64,000 nt of DNA from contig JAIUPT010000028.1 of the NCBI GenBank assembly GCA_022315425.1, positions 62,001 to 126,000 on the forward strand, written 5' to 3'. How positions within the stretch are numbered: position 1 is the first letter of the stretch; each line of letters begins with the position of its first letter. Position numbers and translations under genes: made by a program. The notes beneath the pieces were generated by a model. It worked only from the letters and a program-made list of their open reading frames with translations, was not told where the DNA came from and made no database searches. Positions 53,232 through 64,000 of this stretch are shown here, in pieces. The stretch comes from Pseudevernia furfuracea. Lineage: Eukaryota > Ascomycota > Lecanoromycetes > Lecanorales > Parmeliaceae.

Positions 53232-54576
53232 TCTCCTGTGCTGTGACACCGCCGATTTAATGCAAGAACACTGCAGGCGACTGCAAAAGTGCAGAGGAAG
53301 AGCAGATTTAGCGATGGCGCAATGAGAACATTGGAGTAGAGGATGGCTTCGTTCTCCGACAAGGCGCAGCTATACGATTCCCGGTGTTGTCAGCGTCGCA
53401 TTTGTCAGCACGGATCCGAATACTGGTACACCCACAATCAAAATTCCCATAGGGCGTGAACCTCCTGAGACGAAAGACGAAGCTAGCTCGCTAGCGCCGA
53501 GTGGAATTTCTAGGTTGCGGGCACTCACTGCCAGCCTCAATTCAACGACGCATATGAAGTAGTTGGATTCGAACCGCGGAACAACCATTCGAGCTCACTT
53601 ACCTTAGAGGGGGAGATTATAGGCGGAGCGGTACTTTCGCAGATACTTGTGGTCGATTGGAAACCGCAGCACACCTCGGCCTCCTATTCATTTTCCTTCA
53701 ATGCTTGCCTGCGGCCGATCGACCCATGAATCGCAAAATAGCATTTGATGCTGACGATTGGTGCCTACTGAAAATGAGCAGGGTTCGTTGGGGACTTTAC
53801 ACGGGATTTAAGCCGGAGCACTGTGGAGGGTGGGGGGCCAGTATGTGTTTCAGCTTGCAAGAAAAAAACTGTTTGTGCGGTGTCGTGTAGCGTTCTCATC
53901 ACGGCTATGCCGGTACTTCGCTCTGCTCTACGAATTGATGCCGCATTTCTTAGATCCTATTCTCTCTCGATGGCTGTGCCTCCCGCCAAAGGTTGCCTCC
54001 CGACAAACCGGAATAGTGAATGAGAAGTACTGAAATTTTCGTATTTTTAGCTTGCTTTGTCCTATGAGACCTGCTCCTCACAGAGGTCCCGCGCGCATGT
54101 TTCTTCAATGTTGTCAAACCTTTGCGTGTGTGGTGTTCTATTTGCAACTTATATGAGTAAGTGTGACGTTGCCCTGTTTAATTTACCTGTAGGGTAGGCT
54201 TTGCCTTGAGTCTGACTATCTGACCTTCTTCGAGTCCTTGAGGATGAAGGCGTCTCACGGGGTTTAAGGCCGAGCCATAGCTCCATGTTCATGGCTTAGC
54301 ATCCGCGATGACTGTGCCTCAAGTTTCATGTGTGTATTCCATGGCCTCACTTCCTTGTGGTCATACCTACCTGGTTGTTTTCGCCGTGAGGCGTAGAAAG
54401 ACACAAAGTGCGGTGGGTAAGCTCAAACGTGAGATGACTCATGTTCGACATAGCTTCTCCCAAGGTATAAAGACGATGTCATCCGATCGGTTTAGCAATA
54501 GGGTGCACATCAACCAAGTAACAGCAAATACTAGCCTCTATTTACTCTACAGCCTAATCACCGTCTTATTCCCAGT
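53232..54576. other. Intergenic region DUF4246 / secreted protein
   Basis: 1.3 kb separating two divergently transcribed genes. No recognised gene; frames at 53370-53588 minus and 53657-54033 plus have no domain. A tRNA B-box-like match at 53565-53575 (minus) was checked and rejected. The segment 54460-54576, with a TATAAAG-like sequence (GGTATAAAGACG), is a plausible promoter for the secreted-protein gene. Confidence 0.45.
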
Positions 54577-56176
54577 ATGGTCTTCTCTTCAAAAGCAGTT
54601 TTCTTCGCTGCTCCAGTTTTTAGTCTTCTCTTCTCTACGATCGTTACTACATCTCCTCTCGACTATCCCGGAGATATTGGGGCAGTGAATGATGCCCTCA
54701 TCCTCAAAAGACAAGCCGTAGACCCAACAAATGTCGCACCAGAAGATGAGACTGACGAGGAGATTGCTGCGGATGGCACTGGCCCATTACGAAGCGGTAT
54801 GAGAACTAAACCTTTCCTAGTTATACCTTGAATTGACATCTCAAAAGCCGTCAAAGCTCGACCGCTCTATCTTTCCCAAGCCACTGCAACATGGTATCAG
54901 ATTGACGTAGCCTCTGACGATGCTGCGGCCTCTTTCACCAGTTACATAGACACCACGGCTACACCTATCCCTCCGCCAAACGACCCCAAGCAGACATCAG
55001 GCCCTAATCCTTGGAATGTGGACCACATTTTTGAGCTCCAAATCATTGGGGAAGCGTTCAAAGCTGACAGACCGTACATCACTGATGCTCAGACCAAGGC
55101 GTACAAGATGCTGATCAAATTTCACAGTACTGACAACCCAACCTCCATCGCAGCAGCAGACTGGACAGCGGTAACGAACGCCGTTTTTACCTTATCCCCG
55201 TGAGTCCTGTCCCTTCCTCTCCCCTCCGCCGACCTGATTAATCAAACGCTCTCATAGCGCCTGTACATCAATAGCCGAAGAAGTGACTGTGCTTGACAAC
55301 CTCGAAGGCATTCCTAACGCCGTCAACAGCTTCAAAAAGCAAGTTTTCACTGGCAACCTAACCGGCGTCGGCTTCCCTAGCACGGGTAATACCGCAACAT
55401 ACTATACCTTCTTCGGCCCCGCTGTACAGAAGTATCTTGAATCAAATCAACCGAATTTTTTCAGCATCAACGGCATCGTAGACAACATAGGCGACAAACT
55501 GTCTAGCGCAGGTAACAATAATGCTGCTATCAAGACGTACTTTACGTCTTATGCTGCGTATCATTACCAAGGTGCTATCGACTACCTCTCTACTTGGTCT
55601 GGTCAGCCGATCGCACGCTCAACAGCAAGCTCTATATCCGGAACAAGCACTGCCATCGCAGCTTCGACTGTGACATGTCAGCATAATGCCGACCCGGATA
55701 ATACATGTGCCGCCATCGCTGACAGCCTCGGATACTGCGAGTGCAATAATGACGGTACCACTTACGCTATCCAGACTAGTGCTACAAACCCTTGCGGCTG
55801 GACAACTCTACCACCTACGACTTCCTTTGACTGCAGCAGCACGCCGCCACCTGCTCCGGCGGCGGCGACACCTACAACTACGCCTCTCGCTTGCACTTTG
55901 CGGTAAGGCATTTTTTTTTTTCTTGGTTAAACAGTAGTGTCAAATGTTAGTCTACGCTGAGCTGACGATGTTTTCCGTGATAGCGATGAAGTAATCGCTG
56001 GCGGTCGTGACCCTGAAATCACCCATATCTGCACCTGTAACGACGGGACGTCCCCTTCAGCGACTATCAGCGGCGGTGAGTATGCTTGTCCGGCGCAGGT
56101 CAGTGTAATCGCGAAGAGGAGTCGATGGAACGAAATTGAGTTGGGCAACTTTGCCCTACAGGGCCGTGGTGACTGA
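54577..56176 (+). CDS. Secreted cysteine-containing protein with a VDHIFELQ motif
   Basis: Exons 54577-54796, 54848-55199, 55258-55902 and 55984-56176 give 469 residues. The N-terminus is a clear signal peptide (MVFSSKAVFFAAPVFSLLFS), followed by a Kex2-like KR in ILKRQAVDP around residue 46. Residues 129-138 read WNVDHIFELQ, the H133-E136 pair lying in a segment that I recall as conserved in a family of secreted fungal proteins. The middle (200-330) includes NLEGIPNAVNSFKKQVF and GNTATYYTFFGPAVQKYLES. From about 345 it has many Cys (TCQHNADPDNTC, GYCECNNDGTTY, NPCGWTTLPP) and a Pro/Thr-rich stretch. The last exon adds THICTCNDGT and EYACPAQ. No catalytic site can be assigned. An effector or enzyme role is speculation. 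Confidence 0.8.
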
Positions 56177-58004
56177 GGATACCGTTGCACGAACAGCTCG
56201 CTTGGAATAGATGGGGTCGGTGTGATATTGGCAAACCAGTGTGGCATTGAGAACCGTTTAAGCAAGCGACGAGGTTTGACCCAAATTTAACTGCGGATAG
56301 CATTTTTTATATAGATATATCGTTGACTTGAATTGTACGCTGGGGGGCCCCATGGATTGGCGCCTTGGGGGTGTTTTCTCTTAGCAGAACATCAAAAAGC
56401 TATTTTCGCAACCTAGCAACTTCTGGATGACACTATTTACAACGAAAGTTGCAGCTGAAAAGTTGCAGGGTATAATGATGAGTGATGTCTTGAGCGAGGA
56501 TACTAACGTTATAATGAGGAGCGGATAGGGAGGCTTAAAGAATGGAAAGAGGGTTTGCATCTACAGCTGATGGAGGGAGCAGTGGAAAGCCTGCCGAGTC
56601 TCGCATATGAATGGAATCCGTACATCTGTATTCATTGCTATTGGCAGATAAGAAAATCGTTCGCAATTTGTCACAAAACCAAGTAAGGATCAGTCAATAA
56701 CATAATGATATGAATTTGAAGGATCCCATGAAAATTGGCCTGGTGACGCGTCTACGCCAGAGGTGCGGAGAGAAAGGTTTGCATTCCGAGTAGTTCCTTG
56801 CAACGTTGTCACAAGCTTATCATTTGCCTGCTATTCCATCTCTGTGGGTATACCATTTCCATGGTTTCCCACCCCTTCTATACTACCACCGGCCAGTCAC
56901 TTACATGTCGCAAGCCCATCTCAGTCTTCAATGAACCACTGTATCCTTGCCCAAGATAGCCGCCATCAGTAAGATATACCGTGTTTCCTTAGCTGGAGAA
57001 AATACGATTGGAGGTTCAAGGACGCCCTGCTAGGATTTAGGGGGAAGGCCTTTGTCGTCGTTGACGAAGATATGATCGTCGTCCTCATAGAATTGGGTTT
57101 TATTGGAAGCTCAGAAAACCGTAGAGAATTGCTATCTCTGCAAAGCTATACATGTGGCGGTAAAAGGAACGAAGAAGGGGCGGGCATATCCCATTTCATG
57201 CAGGAGCAAGGGCCATACCTTGACGGAGGCAATGGAAAGCTCTCTCGGGAAGTAACAGTTTTGGAGAATAGATACCCCAACAGGTCTCCACTTGAAATAG
57301 TCTCACTGCTTATCGACTATAAAGTTACATAGTCTATATTATCTTTAAGTAGTAGTACTCTCAAAGTCTACAGTGGATGAATGATAGGAAGCATGTAGAT
57401 CTATGGACTTAGGACTATGAGTATATAAGTTCATAGCCAACAAAGAATGGTTCTATAAATATCGGATGAAAGAACACATGCATAGAAGACGCTAGAAGAT
57501 GTATGGCATGCGCTAGACACCTGCAAGAAGCCTTTCAACACGTACCATAGCAGAGCCGACGGTTTCAGCTTTGCTTGACGGCTTGCGGCACGCTAAAGGA
57601 TACCCGGAGCTTGGGTTCGTTTTCAAGAGTAAAAGAGCTTGACACAGTTGTACAGGTCCTTGCTGCGGTAATTAGATGTTACTGTGAGGAGGTTTAGCAT
57701 GTGAGGAGATTTAGCAAGGAAACGTCTCGAGCGAGGGAAGCGCTTTTCTCGAAAAAGCGTAGCGAGCGAGGGTTAACCTTATTTGGAGCCACATCACAAC
57801 CTTTCTTGAATATAGTTAGAGTCATAATCCGTGTGAGTCGCTATGACTAGACAATCAGTGCGGTTGATATCTGTAGTGCTTGCCAGAACTGCACGCTTGA
57901 GGATGCCAGGCTTGGGACGCTGATATCTGAAGGGATATATATCAAGTCGAGCTGTGGTATCTCAAAACCACAAACAGCGGCCAGCCCAAGTCCTTTCTAA
58001 GCGA
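56177..58004. other. AT-rich gene-free region
   Basis: 1.8 kb without recognised genes. Frames at 56763-56972 and 57072-57332 are short and without domain. A hairpin (CGCTTTT, CTCGA, AAAAGCG) lies near 57741. Several TATAAGTATA-like segments are present around 57340-57480. Confidence 0.45.
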
Positions 58005-59177
58005 CTAGATTCCATCGATTTGGGTAACAGCGGCCAGAAGAGCGATCATGACTTCATGCAATCAGTATACTACTCTCAAGACCCGGTCTCCCGGTGAACT
58101 CACCTCCAGCAGCAGTAATGATATACAAAGCAATCGTCCAAGCAGCCACAATATCACCATGGGCTTGCATATACCAAGTGCCGACCACTAGACTTAAGAT
58201 TACCGGGGTAGAAACCAGAACGGTGAGTCTCAGGGTCGACCAGCCTAGCTTCAATTCTAGACAGTATTTCCCGTCAATAGGCTTCGCCTGCTTTTCGTGC
58301 ATGTTTTCGTAAATCCATGTATTCCACCGCGCTAAATTGGTAGGGGAGAAGGTACTGCTCGATTGATAATCGTAGAAGAACTGAAGAAGCGTGGCTTCGG
58401 TTCGCGAGTCAAGAGGAACACGGTTGTGTGACCCGACCTTTGGGTGACACTGTAATTTGTGTCAGCATCCTGACATTGGTCTTCCCAGTGGAGGCGACTC
58501 GGAGATAACTCGAAGAAGATAGGGACGATGCACCTCGTAGACTCCAAATTTTGTGATATGCTTCAGCGAAAGAAATCTTCTCCAGCCCCGAAGCTGTCTG
58601 GCTGCGGTGCGGATCACAGAGCCTATATCGTAATCGTGCTTGATGATCACCATTGTTTCTTTGGGATTACTGTCATTGCGATTGAAGACACCAACAACAA
58701 GATAATTGCTCAGCATCTCCACGGTGTCGCTTCTCGAAAGCTGCCTTTCCGTTTCACTGGCTGTCAAAGTACCTCGATAGTCTGAGCTTCCATATGATTG
58801 CGCTCGGACATAAACTGCGTGACAGCGATCTCTTTCTCGCCTTCTGGATCCTCTTTCAAGTCCAACAGCCCATCGTGGCCACCGTGCAACCATCCTTGTG
58901 TTTAATACATGCGGCGGGCACAGTCAGCATTGAGCTTACTCCAGAAGTATCCATACCCAAACACAGGTATGTGAACAACCAATTCCCAACTAGAAGCGGT
59001 GGAACCGCTCATCATTTTAGACTGGGGTACATCCCATCGTAATCCTGTACCCAGCTGTGAAGCATTTTGGCCAGAGGCCAGACCTCGATCTGCGTGAGGC
59101 TCAACATGCCTAGCATTCTGTTCTTGAATGCCATGCTCCGACGATGGCCGGTGTGTGATAATATCTTGATTGGACAT
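58005..59177 (-). pseudogene. Fungal two-domain membrane protein gene, apparently frameshifted
   Basis: The start (59177, MSNQDIITHR) and several introns look real: exon 59177-58940, then 58894-58773 (HGGHDGLLDLKEDPEGEKEI), and the 3' end with intron 58103-58052 and stop at 58005. The C-terminal membrane part reads LQFFYDYQSSSTFSPTNLAR, MHEKQAKPIDGKYCLELKLG, then a hydrophobic helix (LVSTPVILSLVVGTWYM) and IALYIITAAG with ALLAAVTQIDGI. Between 58770 and 58330 the coherent protein jumps among three frames (DIGSVIRTAARQLRGWRRFL; WEDQCQDADTNYSVTQ; FFYDYQ) with no suitable introns. This suggests two or three small indels in a decaying gene, or assembly errors. I recall related fungal proteins but no function. 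Confidence 0.55.
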
Positions 59178-61341
59178 CTTACCACGCTGATGTTGTTGTC
59201 CGCAGGAGAAAGAAAAATTAAACCAGAAACATCGACGAGACTGCGCTGCCTTTTTGTCGCCCAGTGGCTTGCTCTAGCTTCATTCTAGCTGCATGACGGG
59301 CGAGACTATCGCCCATTTCTGCCTAGATGCATATCGGGCAGACCAGGAAATGACTATCTAATCCCCATGTATTGTGTATAGTCGTCAAGACGTGCAAAAT
59401 TCAAAGCACGGGGCTTAGCAGCTCAAGCGGGAGCGCAAGGTTATTTCATGAAGAGGCCGAGCTCCAGATATTGATTATCTAAATCAGCAAATCATTTTGG
59501 TAGGCTTCAGTCCATCCCAAATCCACAGCTGGTGCGAAAGTCGTGCCTCTTCTTAGCACCTGGCTGCCCACTGTTCTTTCGTTGGGCGCTCAAGGAACTA
59601 CGCCATCTGATCAGGCAGTTCCAGCGAGCACTCCGACCGCAGCCAGCAACGACATGCACATTCTTAAAGAGCTACATTGCTCAAGGCTGACCGCAAGCAC
59701 AAAGCGTAGTCAGTACTGAGACCCTCTCTGATCCTTCGAAGGCTCTCTAAGGTAGGTTGCAAAGACTTGTCGCATGCACCATACATTTTTGTACTGTAGC
59801 ATAGACATCTGCCCAGTATCATTAATTTCTTATTAGCAAGTATTCCAAACAGCTCAATTAAGTGAATTGAAGCTATACAAATATCCGGAAGTCATATCAT
59901 CCATCCACCTTGCCGGATGCCCAATTGTCGAGTATGCTATACATCGCCAGCCCGTCTGTTGCTTGAATATCGATTCATTGAGAAAACCCAGCTGCTCTGC
60001 CGTTATGTCCAGTATAAAGACTTCTTATTTAGTACGTAACTCCGAATTCTGCGTGTTATCTATCCTCTGTCTCCGCTTACCATTAATCTCATGCTCTTTT
60101 AAGAGACGATAAACTATAATATGACTGATCATAATATCTCACTCTTCTTTCAAGACGATCGCGAGCTCTCAGAATTACACCTGCTTTAAATATCCTTGGT
60201 CTTTGTAATCCTCTCAGGGCAAGTATTACTGTCCCTCCTGAGGATCAAGCCGAGCCCGACGCTAGCAGATAATGGGATAAATTCCTCATGACCAGTAGCA
60301 GATACTGGGAGGAGTCCCTCCTGGGACGAGTAAGCTTTATAAACTACGAGTATTTCGTCCCCTGCTCAGCGGCCTTCGACATCGTGAGCCACTTCTCTGT
60401 ATGGGCTGGTTAACAGTGCGATTACGACTTGTTGCCAACGCAGGCAATACGTCGCACCTTTGTAAGAAATAATGCCTCGAGAGCTATAGCCACTACCCTC
60501 TTGAGTCTGACATCATCGATGCTCTGTTGGAGGGTCTTCTTGTCGACATCGATCGGTATAGAGCGGGCCTCCACTGGGCTTTTCAAGCTCTGATCTCCAT
60601 TGACGACTTTAACTGGTCTTCATCGGCTTCGAGAATGGCAGAGTGGACGTAGCGGGGGAACGCATGGCACCCGAGTTTCTGGACGGAAAAACATGACGGT
60701 GTGAATATCTTGCTCTGAGCGTTGTTATGTAGGAGGAGTAGACTAGATTCGTGTATTTGACCGATACAGATACTGGACACAATGATTGTTAATCTAAATA
60801 TAAGCAGAGGCTATTCCCAATACATCAGATACGAACTCAAACACAATACTTTCATAAAAGCTCCAAGCAGTCAACGCCAGCGATAGAATTTATTCGTCAC
60901 TTCAAACTATTCACACGCTATCAAATCTAAGCTTACCGGACGGGAACGCAAAGCTGCATCAAATCAGATCTCTATCACCAAGCCTTCACCAAGACGGAGC
61001 GCCAGGTCATCAAAATAGAGGCAAAACAGAGGCAAATGAAGGCAAGACGGTAGCAACTAGCAAAACACACTTCACTACGACGGAAGCAAAACAAAACCCA
61101 CCGAACCGGAGTCAAACCGGAGTCCACCCCAAATGGAGGCACGACGGAGTCATCAAATCGGAGTGCCAAGTAGTCAATCGTCATCAAGCCGGCACCAAAT
61201 CGGAGCTCATCAAATCGGCTCCGCCAAAACCGGAGCGCCAAGCCCTCTCAACCGGCCCCACCTAACCGGAGCGCCAAGCCTACACCCAAGCTGCTCTCAT
61301 CAAGTCGGCCCCCTCACCAAGTCCGCCCCGACGATTTGAAT
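59178..61341. other. Repeat-rich intergenic region
   Basis: 2.2 kb without a recognised gene. The segment 59860-60780 contains short frames that may be remnants of something mobile, but I found no transposase or reverse-transcriptase motif and no terminal repeats. From about 60960 to 61325 the DNA is a field of degenerate short repeats (listed separately). The pseudokinase gene starts just after it. Confidence 0.45.
60960..61325. repeat. Field of degenerate short direct repeats
   Basis: Variants of (A)AATCGGAGY, TCATCAAATCGG, CCGGAGCGCCAAGCC and CACCAAGNC recur about every 12-25 bp, for example TCATCAAATCGGAGTGCCAAG and CATCAAATCGGCTCCGCC. All are on one strand, C/A-rich, and directly precede the start codon of the pseudokinase gene. 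Confidence 0.7.
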
Positions 61342-62498
61342 ATGAGTGAAGAAACACAGCTCGGTATCGAGACGACATGGAAATCCATACCATCTTCCAA
61401 GAGCGATTCATCGACCCTCAAAGCTGAAGAAAATCCACAATCGAAATTCATATCCCTCGCCCAAAAATTAGATATCGATTTCCTGCCCATGACCTGGCAG
61501 CCAGCACTGGAGACCGTGAGCAAAGGGGCAACAGCCGAAATCCAAAATCATTGATCAACGCGCAAACAAGCTTCGCTTTCAAACGATTCGAACGGCACTG
61601 GGGAACGCGATCTGATGCAGATCGATCGGATGACTTCCAGCGCGTATATTCCGAGATTTCGGTGTTAGGGCAGCCTGGGATCCGTGGGCATCCTAACATC
61701 GTCAAGCTGGAAGGCTTGTGCTGGGATACTTCGCCCGACAATAAGGAAGTCTGGCCAGTGCTGGTGTTCGAGAAGGCGAGCTTTGGGAATTTGACCGAAT
61801 GGTCTGCCTCCGGAGAAGGAAAGACGGCCGCTCGTGATGTCAGGTTGAAAATGTGTGCGGACGTTGCAAACGCCATTCGACGTCTGCATATGCATCGTAG
61901 GTGTTTTTCTTGCATTTCTGTTCAAGTAGAACATACTAACCTAGGAACAGACATTGTTCACGGAAATATCAAGCCCAACAACGTACTGGTTTTTAAAGAT
62001 GAGTCCAACAACTTTGTTGCCAAACTGGCGGGTTTTGGCTTTTCTACCATCACCACGAGTCAGGGTGTAGTCCACATGCCAAAGTCTGAATCTTGGACTG
62101 CTCCTGAGTGGCACCCTCGGGTTTTCGAATCATCAAGCGCCATGAAGATGGATATATACTCGCTCGGTGTTCTCTCCTTATGGCTTACGCTTTATGAGAC
62201 TCGAGATCACGGAAGCCAAACCTTCTCCGAATACCTCACTTCGAAAATCGGTTCACCGTTGGATCTGAACAGGACGATTGATGAAACGTCGGGGACAAGT
62301 GAAAAGAAGAAAAGGGACCTTTTAGACTTTTTCAACGCAACGCTAGCTCTTGATCCTGATAATCGAACCTCGGATCTAACGAAATGTATATTCCTTTTGA
62401 CACAAAATCCGCAAGTCACCCCTGTTTTGCCTCAAAGATCCATTCTCACAAAGAATAGAGCCACGGCGACCATTCCTTCGGACTCGATAGCCGAGTAA
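61342..62498 (+). pseudogene. Protein kinase-like gene (pseudokinase) with an N-lobe frameshift
   Basis: Frame one (61342-61554) starts MSEETQLGIETTWKSI and reaches LPMTWQPALETVSKGATAEI, then hits TGA. The protein continues one frame over from 61551: INAQTSFAFKRFERHW, with the beta-3 Lys, VYSEISVLGQPGIRGHPNIV and WPVLVFEKASFGNLTEW. An intron at 61897-61950 joins RRLHMH to IVHGNIKPNNVLVF. The catalytic loop is HGNIKPNNV (Asp to Asn) and the DFG position reads AGFGFS (Asp to Gly). TAPEWHP is the APE site, and MDIYSLGVLSLW is normal. Both catalytic acids are missing, so it could not phosphorylate in the usual way even if intact. No phase-correct intron explains the frame change, so a 1-nt deletion is likely. 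Confidence 0.7.
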
Positions 62499-62895
62499 AA
62501 ACCTCCGACCTTATGCGAATTTAATGCAAGTCATCAAATCGAGAGATTTGGCGAGGATCCTTTTTCGCCAGGTCCTAACTCAGACGGCTATTGAAATGCA
62601 TATCAATCCGGTAGGTGAGGAAGAGAAGAGCCTGGGTCTGCAACACGTAGGTATTTTCATACCCTGCTTTATACAGCCGCGCTCCTCTAGTAGGACAGAA
62701 TTAAAGAGAAGTCATGGTATTTAAAAGCCGATTCTCTGAGAGGACTGAAGATGGGCTCAGAGAAAGCTAGCTACTTGGTAACTACATAATTTCCAGTAGC
62801 AGCCACAACCCTTTGCCTGTTGTGCAAGGCAAAGGCTTCACTGGTCGGCACAGAATATCTTTCACTTAGCCCTCACCACTGCAAGATATCCACAA
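62499..62895. other. Convergent 3' region between pseudokinase and CorA-like gene
   Basis: 397 bp between two stop codons facing each other. No gene recognised. Confidence 0.5.
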
Positions 62896-64000
62896 TTAGT
62901 CTCTTGCTTTGCGGTTGCCGAAACGTTTCAAGGACGACCCATGTAGCCTGTCGTGAAACAGCAACCCCAAAATGGGCAGGAAAGTCAAGACCATCAAACC
63001 GAGCGTGATGCAAGGGTACAGCCAGAACGACTTGGATAAAACGAGACGAGAGCCGACAGCCTCTGTTTCGCCACCCATCGTTTGTACCAAGTTTGAATTA
63101 AATATCTCCTTGATAAAAAATTCCATCGGTCAGCTTCAATCGAATGACGCAGTCAAAAAGGGTACAAAACTCACAGCAACCAAGCTAGCTGGTAGGTAGA
63201 TGAGCGCGATATAGGTAAGCACCTTGACGGTGTGCGAATCCTTTTGCGATTTGCCAATCAGCGCTGAGATGAGCTCGTTCTCAGCTTTGGCGGCAATAGC
63301 GATCTCGCGCATGGCATCGCTGCTTTTGTTCAGTGCTTCGTTACTCTTGATCATCATGTCCTCGTTCCTGTAATTTAGAATCTGGGAGAGCTACATCGAT
63401 AAAATTATCAGATGAATGTGTCCGGAGATGATAAGGGTATCGCTTTACCAAAGTAGAGATTCCTTCCGCACGCTCCAGTATCGCTTCGATGCCTCGTTTG
63501 TGGATTTTGAGTCGAGCAATGAACGCTTCAACGTTGGTAGGGTCTTGCTCCGAGTTTGGCATGTCCCGAGAATTGAGATCCTGCCAGTGCTTCTTGCACC
63601 CCTGGGCGACTTCAAGACAGCAATCTAAGATCTCTTTGCATTTGACTAGTTTCCGACGAAGCCGCTGGAGCTTTTGACTGTCCGCGAATGCGATGAGGTA
63701 GTCGCATTCGCTATAGACATCGACGTCAACAAATAGCGCTTTTTCTTCCTAGAACCCGCATTAAAAACTTAAGAACAAGAACTGCTGCACACGGTCGCAA
63801 CGAACCAAAGTCCCCAGCTCGCCATCGAGGTAGCAGATATAGTCACGCCATTCCTGCTCCGCTATCGAGAAAACCCGTTGATGAATATCGCCTGGGTGTA
63901 TTTCCTCCTCTTTCCCTGAAGAAAGCGAGCTACGGAGCTCATCAGAGAGGTCGTCAGGTGCCTGCACGAAAATCCATCTGGATGTTTTCTTGACATGGTC
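62896..64000 (-). CDS. CorA-like two-TM protein, 5' end cut by the window edge
   Basis: Partial minus-strand gene. Visible exons: >64000-63806, 63748-63449, 63390-63175 and about 63108-62896, all in phase 0. The sequence reads SSGKEEEIHPGDIHQRVFSI and EQEWRDYICYLDGELGTL. A long helical region follows (SQKLQRLRRKLVKCKEILDC, EAFIARLKIHKRGIEAILER, LNYRNEDMMIKSNEALNKSS). Two transmembrane helices, VLTYIALIYLPASLVA and FWLYPCITLGLMVLTFLPIL, are separated by a short loop (NSNLVQTMGGETEAVG). Helix architecture and membrane ending fit CorA-like fungal proteins. The Mg-channel GMN motif is absent after the first TM helix (FNSNLVQ instead), so ion transport is doubtful. The last acceptor has two in-phase options, 3 nt apart (63108 or 63105). 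Confidence 0.8.

Noticed and set aside
53565..53575. Minus-strand GGTTCGAATCC, a perfect tRNA B-box match
   Set aside because: The flanking bases cannot form a T-stem (only two pairs next to the loop) and no A box or acceptor stem is found at the expected distance.
59860..60780. Suspected transposon remnant
   Set aside because: No transposase, integrase or reverse-transcriptase motif, no terminal or target-site repeats could be seen; left as unassigned.

Overview
The window looks like nuclear DNA of a filamentous ascomycete (Pezizomycotina, possibly Dothideomycetes). Genes are split by many introns of about 45-70 bp with GTRNGT donors and CTRAC branch points. The gene set (YRA1, VPS24, SBA1/p23, MRE11, eL43, uS19m, cytosolic SerRS, DUF4246, mpaB-like oxygenase, NLR relic) is typical of fungi. 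I see no tRNA, rRNA, CRISPR array or intact transposon. Exon boundaries were rebuilt by hand from splice signals, reading-frame continuity and remembered family motifs; no alignment was run.

Left part, 1-24 kb, is mostly housekeeping. It holds the mRNA-export adaptor YRA1 (minus, with a 1,061-nt intron), ESCRT-III VPS24 (minus) head-to-head with the Hsp90 co-chaperone SBA1/p23 (plus), an aquaglyceroporin (minus), and an ER-type mpaB-like oxygenase (plus). After a 4-kb gap come a zinc alcohol dehydrogenase, ribosomal protein eL43 (minus) head-to-head with mitochondrial uS19m (plus), and a divergent seryl-tRNA synthetase.

Middle part, 24-46 kb: a fungal disordered protein with a conserved C-terminal domain, a decayed NACHT-ankyrin NLR gene, an NmrA-like reductase, an SDR lacking the catalytic tyrosine, a membrane-anchored hypothetical protein head-to-head with MRE11 (which needs a GC-AG intron to keep its HQNH motif), an aldehyde dehydrogenase and a microsomal-type epoxide hydrolase. 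ADH, ALDH, epoxide hydrolase, NmrA and SDR are all small-molecule redox or detoxification enzymes, but they are spread out and do not form an obvious biosynthetic cluster.

Right part, 46-64 kb, is gene-poor and more AT-rich, with signs of decay. It contains a 2-oxoglutarate/Fe(II) oxygenase convergent with a DUF4246 protein, a cysteine-rich secreted protein with a VDHIFELQ motif, a frameshifted membrane-protein gene, repeat-rich intergenic DNA, a frameshifted pseudokinase, and a CorA-like two-TM protein cut by the right edge. The NLR relic, pseudokinase and CorA-like protein belong to expanded accessory families of fungi (recalled); here they look like accessory DNA between conserved genes.

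Most unusual observations: the giant YRA1 intron with its 30-nt exon, the GC-AG intron in MRE11, the NLR relic missing its NTPase core, the pseudokinase/CorA-like pair, and the divergent SerRS.
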